64,000 bases of DNA. Source: Flavobacteriaceae bacterium PS02338 (GTDB lineage: Bacteria; Bacteroidota; Bacteroidia; Sphingobacteriales; Sphingobacteriaceae). The DNA is taken from assembly GCA_029959615.1 (NCBI GenBank), contig JASCOD010000006.1, positions 1 to 64,000 on the forward strand, read 5' to 3'. Made by a program: the position numbers and the translations under genes. Positions 25,401-33,920 of the stretch are shown one piece after another. How positions within the stretch are numbered: position 1 is the stretch's first letter; every line of letters starts with the position of its first letter. Below the pieces are notes generated by a model. The model was not told the origin of the DNA and did no database searches. It worked only from the letters and a program-made list of their open reading frames with translations.

Positions 25401-26399
25401 AGCAGTGGCGAAAGTGGTACTGGAATTGGGTTGATTCTAGCTCGCACACTTACTGAATTACATGGAGGTAGAATTGAATTGTTGAGTGAGATTAATCAGC
25501 GAAGTACTTTCACGTTAGTATTTAAATACGGTAATGAACATTTGAAAGATAGGCAGAATATTACCGTGATGGCAAACTATCAAACGCCTCCAGATTTAGC
25601 GCAAGAAATAGATCCCTCACTACAAATTCAAACCAATGAGGAGGCAATAACTGATCAGCCACTTGTACTAATTGTAGAAGATAATCTGGATTTGCGTTTA
25701 TTCATCAGTAGAAGTTTGGAGCAAAGTTATCGTATCGAAGTAGCTCAGGATGCCGAAACAGGAATAGAAATGTTGACCAATCTAAATCCAGACTTGATTA
25801 TATCTGATGTGATGATGCCCGGAATGGATGGTTACGAATTTTGCCAAAAGGTGAAGAGCGACATCAATACCTCACATATTCCTTTGATCTTGCTCACCGC
25901 ATTAGATCAGAAAAGCAACATGGTAAAAGGCTACGACTGTGGGGCTGATAATTATGTGGTTAAGCCTTTTGATATTACTTTGCTTAAAATGAAGATCGAG
26001 AATACGATCAACAGCCGTAGGAAATTAAAGGAGAAGCTGATCCAGCACATTGGTGGCGAACAAACCATCTCGATGCAGAATAATGCCGACGATCTATTTC
26101 TAAAAAAGATTACCGAAAAGCTGGAAGCAAATATTTCAGAATCTGAATATTCGATAGATGAACTTTGTGCCGATATGCGAATTAGCCGTTCTACTTTCTA
26201 TAACAAGATCAAAGGTTTAACCAATCATAGCCCCAATGATTTCATTAGGATATTTAGGTTGAACAAAGCGGCTCAATTACTGAAAAGTGGAGACCATAAT
26301 GTAAACGAGGTTGCCTACATGACAGGTTTTGCTGATACCAAATATTTCAGCACGATATTTAAGAAGCACTTTGGCATTAGTCCCAGTAAATTGCTGTAA
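22440..26399 (+). CDS. Hybrid two-component system regulator of the PUL (HTCS)
   Basis: 1319 residues from the ATG at 22440 (signal peptide MKPLHPCIIKLAICLCC); the frame opens at 22368. Order: periplasmic beta-propeller repeats ('GLMWFATRGGIDRYDG', 'GEMLWFGG'-like units) to about 690, Y_Y_Y domain (to about 775), one membrane helix, HisKA with 'ADTAHEIKTPITLIL' (His near 817), HATPase ('NLITNALKYT', GIGIA, GTGIGL), receiver ('DLIISDVMMPGMDGYEF', Asp near 1122), and an AraC-type helix-turn-helix at the end ('RSTFYNKIKGL', 'VNEVAYMTGFADTKYFS'). It senses a pectin oligosaccharide in the periplasm and switches on the locus. Likely sites: 17507 and 26464. Confidence 0.96.
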   Translation: MKPLHPCIIKLAICLCCIISTQTRAYEFKTLNVRNGLSHNRTYSIVKDRQGLMWFATRGGIDRYDGTSFRHHPLVVDKAYKGQVSRANDVIIDPEGTLWAYDNTGNIFRYVAKKGAFIHEVTLSTVLKGSNVTLRGVTFSRSGEMLVFGSFGLASYVYNSTKLVTKIVASQKNAPTDIGVVRHLKGNRYAIGTLNGVYLMEINAHKFNVKELTFETRGNRRVQAMTLDAAKQHLYFGTFGGSVFDFDINNDIVTKVETINSPFGIRAIEVRGDLLYIATGGYGLLKWNRKSNKIEKHYRLTVDDQDKLPSNSIYDVFSDGNRLWVASYNRGIAVLDQDLPDFQFIHNPAHLNSLYGNSISAILSASGNEMWFGTDNGINIYAAGKWQEIFSTTLEKRYRILALCEDKIGDIWAAELTSGVIRIDKKTHQIKGRFNDITSRYGKVDARLIYNIYSDAEGMLWFGGAFGKIIGYHPQTKVYREYESSSINIIKEFQGKLIIGTTKGLFWLDKQKGKVLPWPNSKGNTNPIFKNYINHIYGLGETLWFSTERGLVNYHPKNGSIKLYTQADGLASNVVYAIKSDELGRIWASTDRGLSVINPKTGKVYSFDATNGLKEDNFSPRAAALSADKKIWFGTVNGVLYFEPEKIIDKAIAAKLHFDDLLINYKSVYDSTSTYHLNEGLNELQKIVLRYNENSFSFNFSAINYTYKSRIYYRWKLSGYDRDFIDSRTGVKPSYANVSAGNYEFTVEAVETVSGKLLDSRTILIKVKAALWATWYAQLIYAAIFIFLAYYIYKTIRQRREQQDYENKIRYFADTAHEIKTPITLILGSLQNLSQDKQTENTSQPFLDMAIKHTKKLNLMVNRLLDFQRAEMRAMKLEAANHDIVDFVQSQVDKFYPLAIQKKIEITITHELVDRQLWFDASAMEVIVENLITNALKYTNEGGFIKIILHPYGNKELAVAVQDNGIGIAKEAQKQLFQRFYRGENAISSGESGTGIGLILARTLTELHGGRIELLSEINQRSTFTLVFKYGNEHLKDRQNITVMANYQTPPDLAQEIDPSLQIQTNEEAITDQPLVLIVEDNLDLRLFISRSLEQSYRIEVAQDAETGIEMLTNLNPDLIISDVMMPGMDGYEFCQKVKSDINTSHIPLILLTALDQKSNMVKGYDCGADNYVVKPFDITLLKMKIENTINSRRKLKEKLIQHIGGEQTISMQNNADDLFLKKITEKLEANISESEYSIDELCADMRISRSTFYNKIKGLTNHSPNDFIRIFRLNKAAQLLKSGDHNVNEVAYMTGFADTKYFSTIFKKHFGISPSKLL

Positions 26400-26463
26400 T
26401 CATTAGGTTTTTCCAGGTTTATTTAGTTCAATATACTTTGAAGCCTGTTTTTTTAATCGAAAA

Positions 26464-26522
26464 CAAACCTATTTGTTAATTATCAAACCCAGTTTTAATA
26501 GACGTATGTCTAATATTGTATC
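26464..26522 (+). promoter_or_regulatory. PUL promoter 2: CAAACC direct repeats and -7 box
   Basis: CAAACC at 26464 and 26484, TAATATTG at 26511-26518. Repeat spacing (20) and repeat-to-box distance (27) equal those at 17507-17561, and the word CAAACCTATTTG is the same in both. It stands 75 nt before the GH105 gene, the first gene of the SusC/SusD unit. Confidence 0.75.
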
Positions 26523-26592
26523 ATTGATTGCTGGGCTTAATGGAAGTTTTTGCAAGATTCTTTCACCGGCAATCATAACCTAATATGAACGT

Positions 26593-27990
26593 ATGATGAA
26601 ACACCTCACGGGATTCTTGTTGATGATTGTTATTTTCTCTACCGTAGCTATGGGGCAACCATGGCCAAGACAGGAAAAGCATATCCTTGATAACAACAAG
26701 AAAATCACCGATGCAAGTGTGCAACTGTTTCATCTACATTCTGATTATGATTTTCCTTATGTCATTCCTTCCAAAGAAAATGTAACGGAGAAATTATTAC
26801 GTATCTGTAGTTTTTTGGAAGGTTCTACTATGAAAGAATTGGTAGATGCTACTACGCGAAAGCCTATTGAAGACCTTTCGAAACTACCAGAAAATTTTAC
26901 TTTCGGAAAGACTGATTTTCGCCCATACACTTATGAGTGGGGGGTAACCTATAGCGGAATGCTGATGGCTGCAAACACAACTGGTGAAAAAGCATTTAGT
27001 GATTACGTAACCAAACGTATGGATTTGCTTTCGAAGATTTATCCTACAGTGGTAAAGTACCAACAAGCTAAAAGCGATTATAAATCCCCCATAAGTTCAT
27101 TGATCAATCCGCATGATCTAGATGCCTGTGGTTCGCTGGCCGCTGCGGCAATCAGAACACAATTACAATACAGCAACATCGATCTAAAATCTTTTATTGA
27201 TAGAAGTGCAAAATTCATCACCGAAGAACAATACAGAATTAATGGTAAAATTCTAGCACGTAACCGTCCGTATCCAAATACTTTATGGTTAGACGATTTG
27301 TACATGGCGATTCCTGCACTAGCTCAGTTATATGTTTTTACGAATGATGAAAAATACTTGAACGACGCAGTTCATCAATTATTAGCATATGCTGATCGCA
27401 TGTATGTAAAAGAAAAAGGACTGTTTAGGCATGCTTGGGTGGAGTCGATGGAAAGTCATCCTGCATTTTTTTGGGGTAGGGCAAATGGTTGGGCTACGAT
27501 GGCGATGTGCGATCTCTTAGATGTGATGCCACAAAAACATCCGCTACGCAGTAAAGTGATTTCGCTTTATAAAGAACATTGCAATGCCTTGCTCCAATAT
27601 CAATCTGGAAAAGGAATGTGGCACCAATTGCTAGATCGTAATGATAGCTATTTGGAAACCTCTGGAACTGCCATTTTTGTTTACGGCTTGGCACACGGTA
27701 TCAACCAAGGTTGGTTAGATACTAAAGCATTTGGAGCAGCCGCCTTAACCGGATGGAATGCGCTCAGCGAACAAATTAACAATATGGGACAGGTAGAAAA
27801 TGTTTGCGTAGGAACCAGTATAGCATTTGAGCCAGCTTATTATTACCAGAGGAAAACGCATCCGTATACCGCACACGGTTATGGGCCAACCCTAATGGCT
27901 GGAAGTGCAATTTTAAGGTTGCTAGAAAAAACGGCACCTGTACAATCTACCACTATTTATTTTTACGAGAAAACTAACCAAATAAAATAA
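26593..27990 (+). CDS. GH105 unsaturated rhamnogalacturonyl/galacturonyl hydrolase
   Basis: 465 residues (ATG at 26593 or 26596), with a signal peptide (VIFSTVAMGQ). (Alpha/alpha)6-barrel of the YteR/YesR type: 'NTLWLDDLYMAIPALAQLY' carries the catalytic Asp, and 'FRHAWVESMESHPAFFWGRANGWAT' and 'YLETSGTAIFVYGLAHGI' are the family's conserved blocks. It removes the unsaturated uronic acid that a pectate or rhamnogalacturonan lyase leaves at the non-reducing end, in the periplasm. Its presence implies such a lyase; no classical PL9 or PL11 is in view, and the beta-helix protein at 33921 is the candidate. First gene after promoter 2, 7 nt before CE12. Confidence 0.93.
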   Translation: MMKHLTGFLLMIVIFSTVAMGQPWPRQEKHILDNNKKITDASVQLFHLHSDYDFPYVIPSKENVTEKLLRICSFLEGSTMKELVDATTRKPIEDLSKLPENFTFGKTDFRPYTYEWGVTYSGMLMAANTTGEKAFSDYVTKRMDLLSKIYPTVVKYQQAKSDYKSPISSLINPHDLDACGSLAAAAIRTQLQYSNIDLKSFIDRSAKFITEEQYRINGKILARNRPYPNTLWLDDLYMAIPALAQLYVFTNDEKYLNDAVHQLLAYADRMYVKEKGLFRHAWVESMESHPAFFWGRANGWATMAMCDLLDVMPQKHPLRSKVISLYKEHCNALLQYQSGKGMWHQLLDRNDSYLETSGTAIFVYGLAHGINQGWLDTKAFGAAALTGWNALSEQINNMGQVENVCVGTSIAFEPAYYYQRKTHPYTAHGYGPTLMAGSAILRLLEKTAPVQSTTIYFYEKTNQIK

Positions 27991-27997
27991 ACTATAA

Positions 27998-28774
27998 ATG
28001 AAAAGAACAGTTTTAATGCTTGCGTTCATGGTATTCTTTTGCTGTAAAGCAGATCAGCCAGTTGCTACGAGCAAAGAAGAACCAAAATTTAAAGTCTTCC
28101 TTGTTGGTGCTTCAACCTGTGCCAATAAAAAAGAAGAAGCTCGTCCAGAAACGGGATGGGGAGAGAAATTCCAAGCTTTTTTTAAGGATAACGTAACGAT
28201 TGATAATAGAGCGTTAAATGGCAGAAGTACCAAATCATTTCGCAACGAGGGGCACTGGGATAAGATGATGCAGGACTTAAAAGCTGGTGACTGGGTATTT
28301 ATTCAATTTGGGCATAACGACCAAAAAATAGATAGACCTGCGGTAGGTACAACCATAGCAGAATATAAAGAAAACCTGTCGAGGTATATTGATGAAGTGA
28401 GAAGCAAAGGTGCTCATCCTATTATCATGACTTCGATTGTGAGACGTGCGTTTAAAAACGGAGAATTGACAGATACTCACGGAGATTATCCAAAGGCGGT
28501 AATAGAAGTTGCCAATGCTAAGAAATGTGAATATATCGATATGCAAAAAAAATCTCACGAATTGGTAGCCAGTTATGGTGTAGAGAAATCAAAGCAATTA
28601 TATTTCTGGGCAAAAAAGCAAGAGTTTCCACATTTGGCAAACGATAAAAAAGACAATACGCATTTCAGTGGTTATGGCGCACAAAAAATGGCAGAGTTGG
28701 TGGTAGAAGGTATTGGAGAACTAAAAAATAAAATCCTTGCTGCAAATTTAAAAGCTGATAAAAAGTTAAACTAA
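27998..28774 (+). CDS. CE12-type rhamnogalacturonan acetylesterase
   Basis: 258 residues, lipoprotein signal ending 'FMVFFCCKAD' (Cys near 16). SGNH-hydrolase blocks: I 'FLVGASTCA' (the usual GDST has Ala for Asp; the nucleophile Ser stays), II 'NRALNGRSTKSF', III 'VFIQFGHNDQK', V 'DNTHFSGYGA' with the Asp-x-x-His pair. It would remove acetyl groups from rhamnogalacturonan I so that the other enzymes can cut. Between GH105 and SusC, with 5 nt to the next gene; one operon. Confidence 0.9.
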   Translation: MKRTVLMLAFMVFFCCKADQPVATSKEEPKFKVFLVGASTCANKKEEARPETGWGEKFQAFFKDNVTIDNRALNGRSTKSFRNEGHWDKMMQDLKAGDWVFIQFGHNDQKIDRPAVGTTIAEYKENLSRYIDEVRSKGAHPIIMTSIVRRAFKNGELTDTHGDYPKAVIEVANAKKCEYIDMQKKSHELVASYGVEKSKQLYFWAKKQEFPHLANDKKDNTHFSGYGAQKMAELVVEGIGELKNKILAANLKADKKLN

Positions 28775-28779
28775 AAAGT

Positions 28780-31700
28780 ATGAGAAGAGAAACCGCATTC
28801 TTGTTACTAGTTTTCCTTTTAGTCTGTAGTGCAGCTTTTGCACAACAAATTACAGTTAAAGGTAAAGTAGTAGATAAAAATAACGAGCCTCTGGTAGGCA
28901 TTAGCGTACAAATATCGGGTACAAAAACAGGGGTAAGTACTAATGAAAAAGGCGAGTATTCCATTTTTGTTTCTTCGGATAAAGTAGAGCTGAGCTTCAG
29001 CTACATTGGTTTCGTTACGCAAAAGCAGGTGGTTGGTAGCCGCAGGACTATCAATGTTACGCTACTGGAAAATGTAGAAGCGCTAAGTGAAATTGTGGTA
29101 ATTGGTTACGGGCAGTTAGAACGTAAGGATCTTACAGGTTCTGTAGCTTCTATTAGTGGTGCCGAAATCACCAAAACACCTGTAACCAGTATTGGAGAGG
29201 CCTTAACAGGAAAACTTCCGGGAGTACAAGTAACCATGACCGAGGGCGAACCTGGCGCAGAGCTAAAAATACGTATTCGTGGTGGTGGGTCTATTACACA
29301 AGATAATTCACCACTTTACATCATTGACGGTTTTCCAACGGAGTTAGGCTTGGATGGCTTGGACCCTAATGACGTGCAATCTATAGATGTACTAAAAGAT
29401 GCTTCTTCCACTTCCATTTATGGCGCTAGGGGAGCAAATGGTGTAATTATCGTTACCACTAAAAAAGGAACAGAGGGAAAATTGAAGGTAAACTACAATG
29501 GCTATTACGGGGCTCGTCAACTTCCTAAAACCTTAGAGGTGCTTAACCCCTACGAATTTGTGCTGATGCAATGGGAACGTCAATCACGAAACCGTATGTC
29601 TGCACCAGATTACAGGGATGTTCTAGCCAACTATGGCGAATTCAGTACTTATAAAGAAAAATATCAAAATGCGCCGTATATAGATTGGCAAGATTTGGTG
29701 ATGGGCAGGAGTGCTTCCGTTCAATCTCATAATTTGTCACTAAGTGGTGGCAGTAAAGACACTAAATACACGGTAAGTACTACCCGCAATAACGAAGAAG
29801 GAATTATCAATGATAGCGATATGAAACGTAATACTGTACGTCTTTCGCTAGATCATAAAACTGGAAAACGCTTGTCTTTCAGCATGTCGGCACAATATAT
29901 GGACCGCACCATTAATGGAGACCCCGTATCCGAAACCTCCCTGGGCTACTCCAAATTGGTTAATGTTCTACAGTTTAGACCTGTGGCTATAGGTAACAGT
30001 ACTTTGGATGACCTGCTTAATGACGAGCTAGATGAAACCTTGGCAGATGGATCCACTTCTTCCATTAATCCTTTATTCATGACCAAAGCTACACAAAGAC
30101 AACGCAATCGTAAGGCAACAGATCTTAATGGAGGGATTACCTATAAAGTGGCCAATAACTTGACTTTTAAATCCAATTTGGGTCATATTTATTACCGAGA
30201 TCAACAGCAGTTACTTTATACCGCCATTACAAGTACTGCTCGTGCTAGAGGTGGCGCCAGCGCAGAACTAAAAAATCAAGAAATGACCAAATGGAACATT
30301 TCTAACACCTTAACTTATGCTAAGAAATTTGCTAAAAAGCATGCTGTAACAGCAATGTTGGGTCAAGAAGCCAACAGGTTAGATTTTTACCAAACAGATA
30401 TGATCGGCAATGCTTTTGTCAATGAGGACATCACCTTTGGTAATTTGTCGCAGGCGCAAAACCAGGCCATTAGTTCCGATAAATATGCAGAAGCCATTTC
30501 TTCGTTTTTTGGTAGGGTTAATTACGATTACAAATCACGTTATCTTTTATCGGCATCTTTAAGAGCAGATGGCTCTTCTAAATTTGCAAAAGATAACCAA
30601 TGGGGATATTTTCCTGCCGTTTCTGGTGCATGGCGAATTAGTGAAGAAGGTTGGTATAAAGGAGCGAAGAAGATTGTCAACGATTTAAAGTTAAGATATA
30701 GTTACGGTTCATCTGGTAACAACAGAATAACGAATTATTTGTACAGCACCAATTTTACGCCAGTGTATTACGGCTTAAATAGCACTTCTATTCTGGGCTT
30801 AATACCTTCGTCGCTGGCAAATCCATACTTGCAGTGGGAAACTACCAAAACTTCCAATTACGGATTGGATTGGGCAACAGGAAATAATCGCATATCTGGA
30901 ACCATAGAATATTACCATAATAAGATTTCAAACCTATTGCTCTACTCAGATATCGGTACTGTATCTGGTTACACTAGGCAGATGTCTAACGTGGGTAGCA
31001 CGCAAAATACTGGCCTTGAATTTTCTGCAAGGGCAGTAATTATCGATAAAAAGGACTTTTCTTGGACAGCGAATATCAATATCTCGGCTAATCGCAATAA
31101 AGTGCTTTCACTCGCAGGAGATCAGCAATTTATGTTAGCCGGTTCTGGTTGGGGTAGCTTAGGAACTGATTTTCTGGTAAAAGTAGGTCAGCCTATTGGT
31201 CAAATCTATGGCTACCGTACCAACGGGATGTACACCGCCGATGACTTTACCGATGCTGCATTTACCTCTGGTGCTTTTACGTCTGCAAACCTAAAACCAG
31301 GCATTCCTTATAACAATAGTCAAGGTAAAGAAGATAACCTTTTGGGATTGCCGAAAATAAAAAGGATCAATAGCCCAGAAGACTCCGAAACTACCACGCC
31401 AGATTTAGATAGGGAAGTAATTGGAAATACCCTGCCGAAACATTTCGGAGGATTTAATACCAGTTTTAGGTACAAAAACTTTGATCTAGGGATATTTCTA
31501 AACTGGTCTTATGGCAATGATGTATACAATGCCACCAGACTTAGGGGCTCGACACTGGCACTACCTAACCAAAATATTTTGAAAGCACCAGGACAACGAT
31601 ACAGTGTAATAGATCCAGTCACTGGCGCTCCGGTTTTAACCAGAAGTGGATTGAATGAACTCAACAAAAATGCAACACAGTATTCGTTTATGCAGATTGC

Positions 31701-31977
31701 TGAAATATTAACCGAAGATTATATTGAAGACGGTTCTTTCTTACGTGTGAACAATGTTTCTTTAGGATATACGCTTCCAAATACCTTGGTTAAAAAAATA
31801 GGTTTACAAAGCGTAAGAGTATATGCTACAGGGTACAATCTTTATTTATTCACCAATTATTCTGGTTACGATCCAGAGGTAGATACCCGACGTGGAAGTG
31901 CGTTGACCCCCGGTGTAGATTTCGCAGCTTATCCGCGAAGTAAACAATATGTTTTTGGTTTAAATGTCTCATTTTAA
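28780..31977 (+). CDS. SusC-like TonB-dependent outer-membrane transporter
   Basis: 1065 residues with a signal peptide (VCSAAFAQ). A carboxypeptidase-D-like domain (ITVKGKVVDKNNEPLVGISV) precedes the plug ('VIGYGQLERKDLTGSVASI', 'LTGKLPGVQVT', 'DASSTSIYGARGANGVIIV'), then the 22-strand barrel, which ends in Phe (GLNVSF). With SusD it imports pectin oligosaccharides driven by TonB. It directly precedes susD, sharing its last base with the next frame, and follows CE12 by 5 nt. Confidence 0.96.
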   Translation: MRRETAFLLLVFLLVCSAAFAQQITVKGKVVDKNNEPLVGISVQISGTKTGVSTNEKGEYSIFVSSDKVELSFSYIGFVTQKQVVGSRRTINVTLLENVEALSEIVVIGYGQLERKDLTGSVASISGAEITKTPVTSIGEALTGKLPGVQVTMTEGEPGAELKIRIRGGGSITQDNSPLYIIDGFPTELGLDGLDPNDVQSIDVLKDASSTSIYGARGANGVIIVTTKKGTEGKLKVNYNGYYGARQLPKTLEVLNPYEFVLMQWERQSRNRMSAPDYRDVLANYGEFSTYKEKYQNAPYIDWQDLVMGRSASVQSHNLSLSGGSKDTKYTVSTTRNNEEGIINDSDMKRNTVRLSLDHKTGKRLSFSMSAQYMDRTINGDPVSETSLGYSKLVNVLQFRPVAIGNSTLDDLLNDELDETLADGSTSSINPLFMTKATQRQRNRKATDLNGGITYKVANNLTFKSNLGHIYYRDQQQLLYTAITSTARARGGASAELKNQEMTKWNISNTLTYAKKFAKKHAVTAMLGQEANRLDFYQTDMIGNAFVNEDITFGNLSQAQNQAISSDKYAEAISSFFGRVNYDYKSRYLLSASLRADGSSKFAKDNQWGYFPAVSGAWRISEEGWYKGAKKIVNDLKLRYSYGSSGNNRITNYLYSTNFTPVYYGLNSTSILGLIPSSLANPYLQWETTKTSNYGLDWATGNNRISGTIEYYHNKISNLLLYSDIGTVSGYTRQMSNVGSTQNTGLEFSARAVIIDKKDFSWTANINISANRNKVLSLAGDQQFMLAGSGWGSLGTDFLVKVGQPIGQIYGYRTNGMYTADDFTDAAFTSGAFTSANLKPGIPYNNSQGKEDNLLGLPKIKRINSPEDSETTTPDLDREVIGNTLPKHFGGFNTSFRYKNFDLGIFLNWSYGNDVYNATRLRGSTLALPNQNILKAPGQRYSVIDPVTGAPVLTRSGLNELNKNATQYSFMQIAEILTEDYIEDGSFLRVNNVSLGYTLPNTLVKKIGLQSVRVYATGYNLYLFTNYSGYDPEVDTRRGSALTPGVDFAAYPRSKQYVFGLNVSF

Positions 31978-31983
31978 TTGATA

Positions 31984-33840
31984 ATGATGATGAATAATGT
32001 CACTAAAAAAATAATTCCGATAGCCTTACTTATTACTGCGGTATTTAGTTCTTGCAAGAAATTTTTAGATATACCACCAGAATCGATATATGCAGAAGAA
32101 AACCTGTTTATTACGACAAATCATGCAGAAATGAATGTGTTCGGCATTTACAGCATCTTAACTTCTGGTTCATTATACGGGCGTAATATCACTCAGTATT
32201 ATGATCTAGATACTGATCTTGCTCAAATCAAGGGAGGTACAAGTTCTGGAGCTCCCGATGGCGAAAGGCGCAGTATTGCCCGTTATGCCTTTACCTCAAC
32301 GACTAGGCAAATCTCAGATTATTGGGTTGATGCTTATAAAGGCGTAGAACGGGCCAATATTGCTATTGCAAAAATTCCGCAAATGGAATTATATGAAAAA
32401 GGCACGGATGTAGAAAAAAAGAAGCTCAAAAGATGCTATGGAGAGGCATTGACTTTAAGAGCAATTCTTTACCTAGACCTTGTACGTCATTTCGGTGATG
32501 TACCACTAAAGCTAACACCATCTGTTACTGGCGAGAACTTCAACCTTCCACGTACATCTAGAGATGTCATCTATGATCAACTGGTGAAAGATTTGCAGGA
32601 GGCAGAAGAGCTTGTGCCTTGGGCAAATGATACAGGCATTACTGTAGACGAGCGTATTACCAAAGGTGCAGTAAAAGGCATTTTGGCAAGAGTAGCCTTA
32701 TATGCCGCTGGATATTCGCTACGTTGGGATTTACAGACTGGAAGCGTTGCTTCACTTAAAATGGGTACTAGGCCAAATGTGGCACGTATCAGAGAGTTAT
32801 ATACCGTTGCCAGAGACGAGTGTAATGAAATTATGCTTTCTACGGTACATCGTTTAAATCCTAGTTTCGAAAACGTATGGAAAAATATTGCCGCTTATCG
32901 CATAGACAATGTCTATCGTGAAAATATCATGGAAATTGCATTTTACAGTAGGTTGAGCGTAAGGGGAGAAGCTGGGTACTATGGAAACTATAATGGACCA
33001 GAATCTAGAATACTCTCTGCGCCAGCCCACGGCACTTCGGCAGGAGCAATGTGGGTAATGCCTTCGTTCTATCTTTCTTATGATCCAGAGGATAGTCGCC
33101 GCGATATTACCGCCGCAAGCCATATTTTTACGGCGCAGCCTAAGGGCACACCTACGGCACTGTACAACTTAACTGTCGGTAAATGGCGCAACGGTTGGGC
33201 TGCAACTGCTCCATCATCTTTAACGAATTTCAATTTTCCGCTGTTGCGCTATGCTGATGTTTTATTAATGTTTGCCGAAGCAGATAGCTGGCTCAACAAT
33301 GGCTCTACTCCAGCTGCGGTTGATGCTTTAAAGTTGGTTAGAAAGCGTGCTTTTCCAACCAAAATAGCTGCCATAGAAGCAGAAGTTTATCCTACAAACC
33401 TCAATGATTTTATAGAAGTGCTTATCAATGAGAGAGCTTTTGAGTTGGCTTTTGAAGGTTTTCGTAAAACAGATTTAATTCGATTTAATAAGCTTGCCGA
33501 AAAAATAAATTGGGCAAAAGCAGAAAATGAAGCCATCAACAATAGTTACAGTTCAACGGGTAATAGGCCTTATACGGGAAGCATTGTACGCCTTCAAGGA
33601 AAGGTTATTCCTACTAGTCGTGTTTATAAGGATACGGGAAATAGCTATGGGGTAGAAATTCGTGAAACCAGTACCAGACCAGACAATACTTGGGGTTCTG
33701 TGCAATGGCTAGGTGCAGCTTTTAAAGCTAATATGGCAATTTTTGCCAGTGGTTTTAAAGAAAATTATAGTGAAATATATCCTGTTCCATTAGGTATTAG
33801 AGATGTAACTACTGCGATAGGGCAAGTGCCTGGTTATTAA
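31984..33840 (+). CDS. SusD-like surface glycan-binding lipoprotein
   Basis: About 618 residues. The frame opens with TTG at 31978 next to the SusC stop; ATGs at 31984, 31987 and 31990 are better starts. Signal 'LLITAVFSSC' with Cys near 23. The helical TPR-like SusD fold is seen in 'LTLRAILYLDLVRHFGDVPL' and 'LLRYADVLLMFAEA', and the C-terminal 'ALINERAFELAFEGFRKTDLIRF' type block ('NERAFELAFEGFRKTDL') is the family hallmark. It caps SusC on the cell surface. Downstream a hairpin at 33861 may dampen the following genes. Confidence 0.95.
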   Translation: MMMNNVTKKIIPIALLITAVFSSCKKFLDIPPESIYAEENLFITTNHAEMNVFGIYSILTSGSLYGRNITQYYDLDTDLAQIKGGTSSGAPDGERRSIARYAFTSTTRQISDYWVDAYKGVERANIAIAKIPQMELYEKGTDVEKKKLKRCYGEALTLRAILYLDLVRHFGDVPLKLTPSVTGENFNLPRTSRDVIYDQLVKDLQEAEELVPWANDTGITVDERITKGAVKGILARVALYAAGYSLRWDLQTGSVASLKMGTRPNVARIRELYTVARDECNEIMLSTVHRLNPSFENVWKNIAAYRIDNVYRENIMEIAFYSRLSVRGEAGYYGNYNGPESRILSAPAHGTSAGAMWVMPSFYLSYDPEDSRRDITAASHIFTAQPKGTPTALYNLTVGKWRNGWAATAPSSLTNFNFPLLRYADVLLMFAEADSWLNNGSTPAAVDALKLVRKRAFPTKIAAIEAEVYPTNLNDFIEVLINERAFELAFEGFRKTDLIRFNKLAEKINWAKAENEAINNSYSSTGNRPYTGSIVRLQGKVIPTSRVYKDTGNSYGVEIRETSTRPDNTWGSVQWLGAAFKANMAIFASGFKENYSEIYPVPLGIRDVTTAIGQVPGY

Positions 33841-33860
33841 TTGGTAAATAGTTTTGTTGG

Positions 33861-33877
33861 TCGGTATTTTATACCGA
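33861..33877 (+). other. Hairpin after susD (partial terminator)
   Basis: TCGGTAT-TTT-ATACCGA, a perfect 7-bp stem without a long T-run. It sits in the 80-nt gap before the beta-helix gene. In many PULs a weak terminator here lowers expression of downstream enzyme genes; that role is inferred. Confidence 0.45.
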
Positions 33878-33920
33878 GGGTGGATAATAATGCCCTTAAT
33901 TTTATAAAGTAAAATAAAAA

